Source of the DNA: Mesorhizobium sp. AR07
Lineage (GTDB): Bacteria; Pseudomonadota; Alphaproteobacteria; Rhizobiales; Rhizobiaceae
Assembly (NCBI RefSeq): GCF_024746815.1
Contig: NZ_CP080525.1
Coordinates: 2,108,001 to 2,172,000 of the forward strand
Direction: 5' to 3'
Length of the DNA: 64,000 nucleotides
Part shown: positions 44,463 through 52,266 of the stretch, piece by piece
Position numbering within the stretch: position 1 is the first letter of the stretch
Layout: every line of letters begins with the position of its first letter
Program-made: the position numbers and the translations under genes
Notes under the pieces: generated by a model
The model's input: the letters and a program-made list of their open reading frames with translations, nothing else
Database searches by the model: none
What the model was told of the DNA's origin: nothing

Positions 44463-44572
44463 CTAGGTCCGTCGAATGACGACAGCCGATTTTTTGGCTT
44501 CAGGTCTTAACTTTCGCGGCGTCGTTTTTACATCTTAGGGGGCTGGAGACGATCGAGCTTGAGGAGGCTCCC

Positions 44573-44842
44573 TTGCAGCAACCAGAAGACATCGCCGCCC
44601 GCCGATTGGGCATTGTCATCGAGCAGTATGTGGAAGCGCGCAAAAGGCGCTACGACTATGTGTCGACCGAGCAGGCCTATCGGGCCATCCGGCAGATCCT
44701 CAAGCCCGCCATTTCCGATCGCGAACTGGACGACATGGTCGCCTCGCTTGCCGTCAAGAATGGCTTGGCGGTCGTTTTCGATCGCCAGACCAAGGTCGAC
44801 GATGCCCCTCTGGGGGGACTTGGACATCAGCGACGGCAGTGA
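44573..44842 (+). CDS. Hypothetical 89-residue protein, TTG start
   Basis: Begins at TTG 44573, preceded by the strong ribosome-binding site GAGGAGGCTCCC. MQQPEDIAARRLGIVIEQYVEARKRRYDYVS starts a helical, charged protein. The second half, RELDDMVASLAVKNGLAVVFD, looks like an alpha/beta fold. The family is not recognised. It stands alone between the exporter and the polyamine operon. Confidence 0.6.
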   Translation: MQQPEDIAARRLGIVIEQYVEARKRRYDYVSTEQAYRAIRQILKPAISDRELDDMVASLAVKNGLAVVFDRQTKVDDAPLGGLGHQRRQ

Positions 44843-44883
44843 TTTTCAGGTGACCAGGCGAATCCGCTTGCCATGACGAGCCT

Positions 44884-44904
44884 CACTTAATAGCATGTTA
44901 AGTG
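44884..44904. promoter_or_regulatory. Operator-like inverted repeat before the cupin-XRE regulator
   Basis: CACTTAA-TAGCATG-TTAAGTG, a perfect 7-7-7 inverted repeat 15 bases before the preferred ATG at 44920 and overlapping the GTG at 44902. It could be an autoregulatory site of the regulator that follows. Confidence 0.6.
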
Positions 44905-44919
44905 AACTCCGGGATCGCC

Positions 44920-45612
44920 ATGAAAATTGCCGCGGATCAAGCTCTCAACGACAATGCCGTGGCCAGCGCGGAAGCCCGCCGCTCCACGGTGTTGGGCAAT
45001 CGCGTCAAGGCCTGGCGCACCGCGCGGCGCCTGACGCTGCGCCAGCTCGGCGACATGATCGGCACCACCGCCAGTTTCCTGAGCCAGCTGGAGCGTGGCC
45101 TTTCGGGCGCCAACACCAGCACTCTGATGCTGATCGCCAATGCGCTCGGCATCAGCCTCGCCGATCTTTTCGACGAAAGCGAAGTCTCGCCGCACGCGGT
45201 GCTGACACGCGCCGAGCGGCCGGCGCTGCCGACCAGCGAAGGCTACCGCAAGACGCTGCTGTCGCGCCGGCCAATCCATGAGATGGAAGTCTACTCGGGC
45301 GAATTCGCCGTCGGCGGCTCGACCGGCGACCAGCCCTACACGCATGGCAACGCGCACGAAATGTTCCTCGTGCTGCGCGGCCGGCTGCAGCTGACGCTCG
45401 GCGACGAGAGCTTCATCCTCGAAGAGGGCGACAGCATCGAATATTCGACCTCGACGCCGCACAGGACCATCAATGTCGGCGATACGGTGGCCGAAGTGCT
45501 CTGGATCATCGCGCCGCCGACCAGCGGCGCCGTCGATCTCGACCAATATGTAGCCCGGAAAACACTCGCACCCGGACTGCCAAAATCAAACAGCGAGTCA
45601 TCGGAGGGTTAA
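44920..45612 (+). CDS. XRE-type regulator with cupin sensor domain (PuuR-like)
   Basis: 230-residue two-domain regulator. The helix-turn-helix is at about residues 27-80 (LRQLGDMIGTTASFLSQLERG) and a cupin follows (about 140-210; HGNAHEMFLVLRGRLQLTLGDE). Such proteins, with PuuR as the known example, respond to polyamines or amino acids bound in the cupin. It is the first gene of the polyamine-type ABC operon and probably represses it. The ATG at 44920 is preferred to a GTG 18 bases upstream. An inverted repeat overlaps the upstream start. Confidence 0.9.
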   Translation: MKIAADQALNDNAVASAEARRSTVLGNRVKAWRTARRLTLRQLGDMIGTTASFLSQLERGLSGANTSTLMLIANALGISLADLFDESEVSPHAVLTRAERPALPTSEGYRKTLLSRRPIHEMEVYSGEFAVGGSTGDQPYTHGNAHEMFLVLRGRLQLTLGDESFILEEGDSIEYSTSTPHRTINVGDTVAEVLWIIAPPTSGAVDLDQYVARKTLAPGLPKSNSESSEG

Positions 45613-45614
45613 AA

Positions 45615-46694
45615 ATGGGAAGCAGATCAATAGTGGCCGGATTTGTCGGTGCCGCCGCACTGACCTTGATTGCCGCCGCCGCTCATGCGCAGAGCGCGCC
45701 GCCGGCCGGCACCGTGGTGGATGGATCACTGAAAGGCAAGACGCTGACTTTCGTCTCCTACGGCGGCATCTACCAGGACGGCCAGGTCGCCGCCCTCAAG
45801 GAATTCGTCGACAAGACCGGCGTCAAGCTGCTGAATGACGGACCGACCGAAATCGCCAAGCTCCAGGCGCAGGTGGAGTCCGGCAATGTGACCTGGGATG
45901 TCGTCGACACTGACGATTTTCCGCCTTACGTGCATTGCGGAAAGCTGTTCCAGAAGCTCGACCTGACCAAGCTGGACGTTTCGCACATCCCGGCCGGACA
46001 GGTCGGCGAGTGCAGCGTGCCGGCGATGAACTACGGCATGGTCCTGATGTACAAGAACGCGACCTACAAGGACAATCCGCCGAAGGACTGGAAGGATTTC
46101 TTCGACACCAAGAAATTCCCCGGCACCCGCGCCATCGATGGCAGCGGAAGCCCGATCGGCGGCCTGATCGAACAGGCCATCCTGGCTGAAGGCGGCTCGG
46201 TCGACAACATGACACCGGCCGATATCGACAAGGGCATCGCCAAGATCAAGGCGATCGGTCCGGACACCATCTTCTGGAAGACCGGCGCGGAGTCCCAGCA
46301 GCTCGCCGAATCCGGCGAAGCCGACATGATCATCATGTGGACCGGCCGTGCCATGACGGCGGCCAAGAACGGCGCTGCCTATACGCCGGTGTGGAAGGAC
46401 TGGCTGGTCGTCATGGATCAGCTGACCATCCCGGTCGGGGCCAAGGACACCGACGCCTCCTACGCGCTGATCAACGCCTATCTCGGCAAGAAGTCGCAGG
46501 AAACCCTGACCGAGCAGACATCCTACTCACCCATCAACACCGAAGCGCAGCCGAAGGTGGACGCTTCGGTCGCCGCCTTCCTGACCAACACGCCGGAACA
46601 TGCGAAACTGGGCTACCAGCAGAACATCAAGTTCTGGGTCGCCAACTTCGCCACCGCGTCCGACAAGTGGACGGCGCTGATGGCCGGCAACTGA
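45615..46694 (+). CDS. Polyamine-type ABC transporter substrate-binding protein
   Basis: 359-residue periplasmic protein, PotD/PotF-like family 1 binding protein. A clear signal peptide (GFVGAAALTLIAAAAHAQ, cleavage after AHA near residue 25) precedes the mature part. Family-like segments are KGKTLTFVSYGGIYQDGQ and GSGSPIGGLIEQAIL. GGAGGGTTAAAA precedes the ATG, which lies two bases after the regulator stop, so it is the second gene of one operon. Substrate class is inferred as polyamine from the permease type and from the neighbouring gamma-glutamylputrescine oxidase-like gene. Confidence 0.92.
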   Translation: MGSRSIVAGFVGAAALTLIAAAAHAQSAPPAGTVVDGSLKGKTLTFVSYGGIYQDGQVAALKEFVDKTGVKLLNDGPTEIAKLQAQVESGNVTWDVVDTDDFPPYVHCGKLFQKLDLTKLDVSHIPAGQVGECSVPAMNYGMVLMYKNATYKDNPPKDWKDFFDTKKFPGTRAIDGSGSPIGGLIEQAILAEGGSVDNMTPADIDKGIAKIKAIGPDTIFWKTGAESQQLAESGEADMIIMWTGRAMTAAKNGAAYTPVWKDWLVVMDQLTIPVGAKDTDASYALINAYLGKKSQETLTEQTSYSPINTEAQPKVDASVAAFLTNTPEHAKLGYQQNIKFWVANFATASDKWTALMAGN

Positions 46695-46719
46695 GCCGGC
46701 TTACCGCCAAGGTGACCGC

Positions 46720-47628
46720 GTGAGCCAGACATCGCATGTATCGACGGCCGGGGGTGAAAATCCCCGGCCATCGGACAACGCGCGAGCGCCGCAACGGCGC
46801 TTGCGGCTTGCGGCCTATCCTTCGCTGCTGGCGATGCCGGCCCTGCTCCTGCTCATCGCGGCGATGGGCTATCCGCTGCTCACCGTCACGCTGCGCAGTT
46901 TCTCGGACCCCGCCTGGGGCCTGCAGAACTACGTCTGGTTCTTTTCCACACCGGTGAACGTCACGGTTCTGTGGCGTACCTTTTCCATCGCCGCCTGGGT
47001 CACCATCGTCTGCGTCATCGCCGCTTACCCCTATGCCTATCTGATGACGGCCGTCGGGCCGCGCATGCGGCTCGTCCTCATCCTGTGCGTGCTGGTGCCG
47101 TTCTGGGTCAGCGGCGTGGTGCGCACCTTGGCCTGGGTCATCCTGCTGCAGGATTCCGGCATCATCAATTCGCTCGTCAGGCTGCTCGGCTTTGACACCG
47201 TGAAGCTGATCCGCACGCAGACCGGCGTGGTGATCGGCATGGCGCAGGTGCTGCTGCCGTTCATGATCCTGCCGCTCTATTCGGTCATGCGCGGCATCGA
47301 CCTGCGCCTCGTCCAGGCGGCGCGCAGCCTCGGTGCCCGGCCCTCGCTTGCCTTCCTGCAGATCTATCTGCCGCTGTCGCTGCCCGGCGTTTTCGCCGGC
47401 GCCATCATCGTCTTCATCCTGTCGCTCGGCTTCTACATCACGCCGGCACTGCTCGGCGGCCCCCGCAGCACCATGCTGTCGACGCTGGTGCAGAGCCAGG
47501 TGCTCAGCCTGCTCAACTGGGGCCGCGGCGGCGCCATGGGCGTCGTGCTGCTGGTGGCGACCTTCGTGCTGCTGGCGCTCGCCGCACCGCTGATGCGCCA
47601 GCGCCACAAGCAGGCGTCCAGATCATGA
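46720..47628 (+). CDS. Polyamine-type ABC transporter permease (PotB-like)
   Basis: 302-residue inner-membrane permease with about six transmembrane segments, the first near residues 35-55 (YPSLLAMPALLLLIAAMGYPLL). The EAA loop is VQAARSLGARPSLAFLQIYLP. GTG start at 46720. The next permease gene overlaps it by four bases, so the two are co-translated. Confidence 0.92.
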   Translation: MSQTSHVSTAGGENPRPSDNARAPQRRLRLAAYPSLLAMPALLLLIAAMGYPLLTVTLRSFSDPAWGLQNYVWFFSTPVNVTVLWRTFSIAAWVTIVCVIAAYPYAYLMTAVGPRMRLVLILCVLVPFWVSGVVRTLAWVILLQDSGIINSLVRLLGFDTVKLIRTQTGVVIGMAQVLLPFMILPLYSVMRGIDLRLVQAARSLGARPSLAFLQIYLPLSLPGVFAGAIIVFILSLGFYITPALLGGPRSTMLSTLVQSQVLSLLNWGRGGAMGVVLLVATFVLLALAAPLMRQRHKQASRS

Positions 47629-48413
47629 GGCTGGCGCCGTTCCGCATTCTGCTCGGCCTGTTCTGCCTGCTGGTCGCCGTGTGGCTGGTGATGCCGACGC
47701 TGGTCATCATCCCGATGTCGTTCAACGAGAAGAAGTCGCTTGCCTTCCCGCCATCCGGCTTCTCCTGGCAGTGGTACGAGAATTTCTTCACCAACCCCGA
47801 TTGGCTGACCAGCTTCTTCAATTCGCTGAAGGTCGCCGGCCTCGTCGCCGTCGCCGCCACGCTGATCGGCACGCTGGCCGCACTTGGCCTCAGCCGCATG
47901 AAACATTCCGGCGCCGGCCTGCTGCGCGCCATCCTGATCACGCCGATGATCGTGCCCGGCGTCGTGCTGGCGATCGGCATCTATGCCGTCTATCTCGACT
48001 ACCAACTCGTCGGCACCACCACCGGCTTCGTCATCGCGCACACGATGCTGGCGATCCCCTTCGTCATCATCGCCGTATCGGCAAGCCTCGAAGTCTTCGA
48101 CGTGCGGCTGGAGACGGCGGCGGCAAGCCTCGGCGCCAACCGCTTCACCGCGTTCCGCACCGTGACCTTGCCGCTGATCGCGCCCGGCATCCTGTCGGGA
48201 CTGCTGTTTGCCTTCGTCACCTCCTTCGATGAGATCATCGTCGCGCTGTTCATCACCAGCCCCTATCTGAAGACCTTGCCGGTGCAAATCTTCACCAGCA
48301 TCACCCGCGACGCCGACCCGACGGTGACAGCCGTCGGAACCATCATCTTCATTGCCACGACGCTGATCATCAGCGCCGGGCTGATCATCAGCTCGAAATC
48401 GACGAGGAGTTGA
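47625..48413 (+). CDS. Polyamine-type ABC transporter permease (PotC-like)
   Basis: 262-residue inner-membrane permease, partner of the preceding gene. The first helix is FRILLGLFCLLVAVWLVMPTL, and the EAA loop reads ETAAASLGANRFTAFRTVTLP. The ATG overlaps the stop of the previous gene. One base separates its stop from the next start, placing the ATPase in the same operon. Confidence 0.92.
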   Translation: MRLAPFRILLGLFCLLVAVWLVMPTLVIIPMSFNEKKSLAFPPSGFSWQWYENFFTNPDWLTSFFNSLKVAGLVAVAATLIGTLAALGLSRMKHSGAGLLRAILITPMIVPGVVLAIGIYAVYLDYQLVGTTTGFVIAHTMLAIPFVIIAVSASLEVFDVRLETAAASLGANRFTAFRTVTLPLIAPGILSGLLFAFVTSFDEIIVALFITSPYLKTLPVQIFTSITRDADPTVTAVGTIIFIATTLIISAGLIISSKSTRS

Positions 48414-48414
48414 G

Positions 48415-49533
48415 ATGACAGCGTCCAACAGCAAGGAACGTGGCGCGGCCATCGACATCAAGGGCGCAACCAAGCGCTACGGCAATTTCACCGCGCTCGA
48501 CGACGTCAGCCTGCATATCGAGCCGGGCGAGTTCATGACGCTGCTAGGCCCCAGCGGCTCTGGCAAGACCACCACGCTCAACGTCGTGGCCGGCTTCACC
48601 GACCTCACCTCCGGCGACCTTGCCGTCGGTGGCAAAAGCATCGTCGCGCTGCCGGCGCACAAGCGCAACATCGGCGTCGTCTTCCAGCACTATGCGCTGT
48701 TTCCGCACATGACCGTCGGCAGGAACGTCGCCTATCCGCTCACCTTGCGCGGCATGGACAAGCCGACGCGCGATCGTCTCGTCGCGCGCGCCCTGGACAT
48801 GGTCAAGATGGCCGACTTCGCGCATCGTTATCCCTCGGAGCTTTCCGGCGGCCAACAGCAGCGCGTGGCGCTGGCGCGCGCCATCGTCTTCGATCCGCCA
48901 CTGTTGCTGATGGACGAGCCGCTCGGCGCGCTCGACAAGAAACTGCGCGAATGGCTGCAGCTGGAAATCAAGCGCATCCACCGCGAACTCGGCACCACGT
49001 TCGTCTATGTGACGCACGACCAGGAAGAGGCGCTGGTCCTGTCCAACCGCATCGCCGTGTTCAACCAGGGGCGCATCGAGCAGGTGGGAACCGGCCGCCA
49101 GCTCTACGACGAGCCGGCGACATTGTTCGTGGCGAAGTTCATCGGTGAATCGACCAGCTTGCGTGGCGATGCCGAAGCTTCCGGCGGCGAGACCGGCCTG
49201 ACGATCGCCGGCCAGAAGATCGTTGCCGGCGGCAAGCTCGCCGGCGGCAAGAAGCCGGTGGTGCTGCTGCGGCCGGAAAAGCTTTCGCTTGCCAGAACGA
49301 ACACGCCGCCAGCCGCCGGGCAAAACAGCCTCACCGGTCAGGTCAGCGAAGCGATCTATCTGGGCTCGGGTTCGAAATACCAGGTGACGCTTGGCGACGG
49401 CTCGGTCGCCATTGTGCGCGCGTCCCTGGAGGCCACGCCGTTCTCGATTGGCGACACAGTCGATCTGCGCTGGTCGGTCGTCGATGCAAAGCTTCTTGCC
49501 GACGACGACCGCGCCGACATGACGATGACCTGA
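48415..49533 (+). CDS. Polyamine-type ABC transporter ATPase (PotA-like)
   Basis: 372-residue ATP-hydrolysing subunit. Walker A GPSGSGKTTT (about residues 43-52), Q-loop FQHYALFPHMTVG, signature LSGGQQQRVALARA and Walker B LLLMDEPLGALD are all intact. The C-terminal TOBE-like domain (about 270-350, PVVLLRPEKLSL and VSEAIYLGSGSKYQVTL) matches PotA. It energises the two permeases just upstream. Confidence 0.94.
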   Translation: MTASNSKERGAAIDIKGATKRYGNFTALDDVSLHIEPGEFMTLLGPSGSGKTTTLNVVAGFTDLTSGDLAVGGKSIVALPAHKRNIGVVFQHYALFPHMTVGRNVAYPLTLRGMDKPTRDRLVARALDMVKMADFAHRYPSELSGGQQQRVALARAIVFDPPLLLMDEPLGALDKKLREWLQLEIKRIHRELGTTFVYVTHDQEEALVLSNRIAVFNQGRIEQVGTGRQLYDEPATLFVAKFIGESTSLRGDAEASGGETGLTIAGQKIVAGGKLAGGKKPVVLLRPEKLSLARTNTPPAAGQNSLTGQVSEAIYLGSGSKYQVTLGDGSVAIVRASLEATPFSIGDTVDLRWSVVDAKLLADDDRADMTMT

Positions 49534-49564
49534 CCGCTCAATTCCCCCCGCAGGATTTTTAGAC

Positions 49565-50950
49565 ATGGACGCCAAAGTCAACGGCAACATCTCGTTCTGG
49601 TATGCCGACATTGGCGGCCTGCCAGCCTATCGCGCGCCGCTTCCAGGCGACCTCGAAGCCGACGTCTGCATCGTCGGCGCCGGCTACACGGGCCTGTGGA
49701 CGGCCTACTATCTGAAGCAGGCCGATCCTTCGATCCGCATCGCCATCGTCGAAAAGGAATTCGCCGGCTTCGGCGCGTCCGGCCGCAATGGCGGCTGGCT
49801 GTCCGGCGGCTTCAGCTGGTCGCGCGAGAAATACCTGCGGACGTCGACCCGTGGCGCAGTCATCGACATGGAAACCGCCATGCATGGCACGGTGAACGAA
49901 GTGATCGCGGTGACCGAGGCCGAAGGCATCGATGCCGACATCCGCCGCGTCGACAATCTGACGGTTGCCACCAACCCGCCGCAGCTGGAACGGATCAAGG
50001 CTGCTTATGCCGATGCGATCGGCTGGAGCGTGCCACAGGATCGCGTCAGCCTGATCGGCCAGCAAGAGGCCAGCGCCCGCATCAACATCCGGAATGTGCT
50101 TGGCGGTTATGTCCACCACGGTACCGCGCGCGTGCAGCCGGCCAAGCTGGTGCGCGGCCTGTCGGAAGCCGTCGAGCGCCTTGGCGTGCCGATCTACGAA
50201 CAGACTGCCGTGACGGGCATCGAGAAGGGCAAGGTCACGACCGATCGCGGCACGGTGCGTGCGCCGATCATCATCCGCGCCACGGAGGGGTTCACGGCCG
50301 GTATATCCGGCAATGAGCGTCTCTGGCTGCCGCTCAACAGCGCGCAGATCATCACCGAGCCGCTGCCGCAATCGCTGTGGGACGAGATCGGCTGGCAAGG
50401 CCACGAGCTTCTGGGCGATGCGGCACACGCCTATTGCTACGCCCAGCGCACCCGCGAAGGCCGCATCACCATGGGCGGGCGTGGCGTGCCCTATCGCTAC
50501 GGATCGCGGACGGACGTGCGCGGCCAGACACAGCAGGCGACGATCGAAAGCCTGCACGCGATCCTCACCCGCCTTCTGCCGCAGACCAAAAAGCTTCGCA
50601 TCGACCACGCCTGGTGCGGCGTGCTTGGCGTGCCGCGCGACTGGTGCACGACGGCCGGCCTCGATCTTGAGACCGGCATCGGCTGGGCCGGCGGCTATGT
50701 CGGGCTCGGCGTGTCGAGCTCCAACCTTTCGGGCCGGACGCTGCGCGACCTCATCCTGCGCCGCGACACCGAGCTGACCCGCCTGCCCTGGGTCAACCGC
50801 CAGGTCAGCAAATGGGAGCCCGAGCCGATGCGCTGGCTCGGCGTCCACTCGATGTATCAGCTCTACCGCGTCGCCGACGAGCGCGAGGAAGCCGACCTCC
50901 GGCACACGTCGAAACTGGCGGCCATCGCCGACCGCATCACAGGGCATTGA
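49565..50950 (+). CDS. FAD-dependent oxidoreductase (gamma-glutamylputrescine oxidase-like)
   Basis: 461-residue DAO-family flavoprotein. The N-terminal FAD-binding motif is VCIVGAGYTGLWTAYYL (about residues 35-51), followed by the typical GASGRNGGWLSGG. The C-terminal part WAGGYVGLGVSSSNLSGRTL is the second FAD contact. This architecture is that of PuuB, which oxidises gamma-glutamylputrescine, or related amine oxidases. It lies 31 bases after the ATPase gene and probably degrades the imported polyamine. A gamma-glutamylputrescine synthetase is not in the window. Confidence 0.92.
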   Translation: MDAKVNGNISFWYADIGGLPAYRAPLPGDLEADVCIVGAGYTGLWTAYYLKQADPSIRIAIVEKEFAGFGASGRNGGWLSGGFSWSREKYLRTSTRGAVIDMETAMHGTVNEVIAVTEAEGIDADIRRVDNLTVATNPPQLERIKAAYADAIGWSVPQDRVSLIGQQEASARINIRNVLGGYVHHGTARVQPAKLVRGLSEAVERLGVPIYEQTAVTGIEKGKVTTDRGTVRAPIIIRATEGFTAGISGNERLWLPLNSAQIITEPLPQSLWDEIGWQGHELLGDAAHAYCYAQRTREGRITMGGRGVPYRYGSRTDVRGQTQQATIESLHAILTRLLPQTKKLRIDHAWCGVLGVPRDWCTTAGLDLETGIGWAGGYVGLGVSSSNLSGRTLRDLILRRDTELTRLPWVNRQVSKWEPEPMRWLGVHSMYQLYRVADEREEADLRHTSKLAAIADRITGH

Positions 50951-51009
50951 GCCCCGCGGCGCCGCACATCAGATTGACTAGCATTTTCAGTGCCTACCCG
51001 GAGACTGTC

Positions 51010-51369
51010 ATGACCGCCTTCCAGACCTTCGCCCATCTCGCCTCGATTGATCTCGGCGAGCCCGAGCCCAAGCCGACCTCGATCAGCGGCGATCAGCTCG
51101 AAGCGTCGAGGACATTGTGGACGTCGCCGGACGGGACACTCGAAGTCGGCGTCTGGGAGTGCACGCCCGGCCGCTTCACCGCCTCGCGCGACACCAATTC
51201 CGAAACCTGCCATATCGTGTCGGGCCGGGTCTCGCTGCATGACCCCGATGGCCGCAGCAGGCAAGTCGGTGCCGGCGAAATGCTGGTTCTGCCGAAAGGC
51301 TGGAAGGGCGAATGGACGATCCACGAGCCGACGCGCAAGCTCTACATCATGCACTTCGAAGCGGCGTGA
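51010..51369 (+). CDS. Cupin-domain protein (DUF861-like)
   Basis: 119-residue single cupin barrel. Typical cupin segments are CHIVSGRVSLHDPDGRSRQVGAGEMLVLPKGWKGEW, broken here for length at the Asp-Pro. The family DUF861 (PF05899) is often encoded beside amine or sugar catabolic genes. The ATG at 51010 follows the FAD oxidoreductase stop by 59 bases, so it is likely the last gene of the polyamine operon. The catalytic or regulatory role is unknown. Confidence 0.85.
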   Translation: MTAFQTFAHLASIDLGEPEPKPTSISGDQLEASRTLWTSPDGTLEVGVWECTPGRFTASRDTNSETCHIVSGRVSLHDPDGRSRQVGAGEMLVLPKGWKGEWTIHEPTRKLYIMHFEAA

Positions 51370-51434
51370 GCCGGGTGACGAGTTCCACCCCTTGTCATCG
51401 TTGGGCAATCGCATATGGATTCTTGCGAAGAAGG

Positions 51435-51583
51435 ACCCCCACCCTAACCCTCCCCACAAGGGGGAGGGAATGCTGCCGCGCGCCTTTGTTCATCATACTC
51501 GGCGTCGAACTTGGGCAGTTTGCCGAGATCAGCGTCTATAGGAGACTCCCCTCCCCCTTGTGGGGAGGGGTTGGGGGTGGGGG
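51435..51583. repeat. Inverted-repeat element with CCCCACAAGGGGGAGG core
   Basis: Arms at 51435-51469 and 51545-51583 are imperfect inverted copies (CCCTCCCCACAAGGGGGAGG and complement), separated by about 75 bases. It has the same core as the element at 10774-10881. It lies between the cupin gene and a convergent BrnA-like gene. Confidence 0.75.
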
Positions 51584-51652
51584 TATTCGTAAGGCGAAAG
51601 CCTCGGCTTCCCATATGCGATTGCCCTGCATGTCATTGGGATGGAGCTGGCT

Positions 51653-51916
51653 CTAATCGCCTGAACGATCATCCCTGGTGGCGGTCGGCTTGGCTTCTAT
51701 TGCGTGCCGCAATGTATCGTTGATCCGGTCCTGCCAGCCGGGCCCATCCGCCTGGAAATGGTCGAGCACGGCCCGGTCGATCCTGATCGAAACAAGCTCC
51801 CTGATACCTGGAGCGGCCGAGGGCTCGCGAACCGGAGCCACCGGCTTCTTGATCGGCTTGAAGGCGGCTTCGGCGGCCGTCATCGGATTTGTCGGTCGGC
51901 GCGGGGGATTTGCCAT
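51653..51916 (-). CDS. BrnA-like antitoxin, orphan
   Basis: 87 residues. The C-terminal half, VSIRIDRAVLDHFQADGPGWQDRINDTLRHAI broken here at the Gly, is the ribbon-helix-helix of the BrnA antitoxin family (PF14384). The N-terminal half is Pro/Ala-rich and longer than usual. BrnA normally follows a BrnT toxin gene on the same strand, but no such gene is found upstream (51917-52266). It may be a lone regulator, or the toxin gene may be lost. Confidence 0.75.
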   Translation of the reverse strand: MANPPRRPTNPMTAAEAAFKPIKKPVAPVREPSAAPGIRELVSIRIDRAVLDHFQADGPGWQDRINDTLRHAIEAKPTATRDDRSGD

Positions 51917-52266
51917 TGGGTGACCCTGACTGGAGGCGACTCATGCTCGCCGTTGAGGCTGCACGCTTGGCACCACCATAGCCCAACTGGCGCCACCGCG
52001 CAGGCCCATTTGGCCAGGACCTGTCTTCGATCCCCTCCTCTCAACCCGCCAGCGATTTCTCGCCGACATTAAGGACGGTCGCCCCGCAGCCATCGAATTG
52101 CAGAGATGCAACGTCGCCGCACGACGACTGCCACGCAATTGATAGCGTTTTCCCCTCACCTTGCCCTCTCGCAAATAATTCTGTGGATATTTGTGTTGTT
52201 ACGCGTTGGTGTCGTATCGGCCAAGTGAAGGAGGCGTAACAGTAAGCAACTGGATCGGGGGGATTC
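51917..52266. other. Promoter region of the RHS gene
   Basis: No gene was found on either strand. It lies between the divergent BrnA-like and RHS genes. A GC-poorer stretch at 52165-52215 may hold a promoter. GGGGGGATTC directly before 52267 is the RHS ribosome-binding site. Confidence 0.4.
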
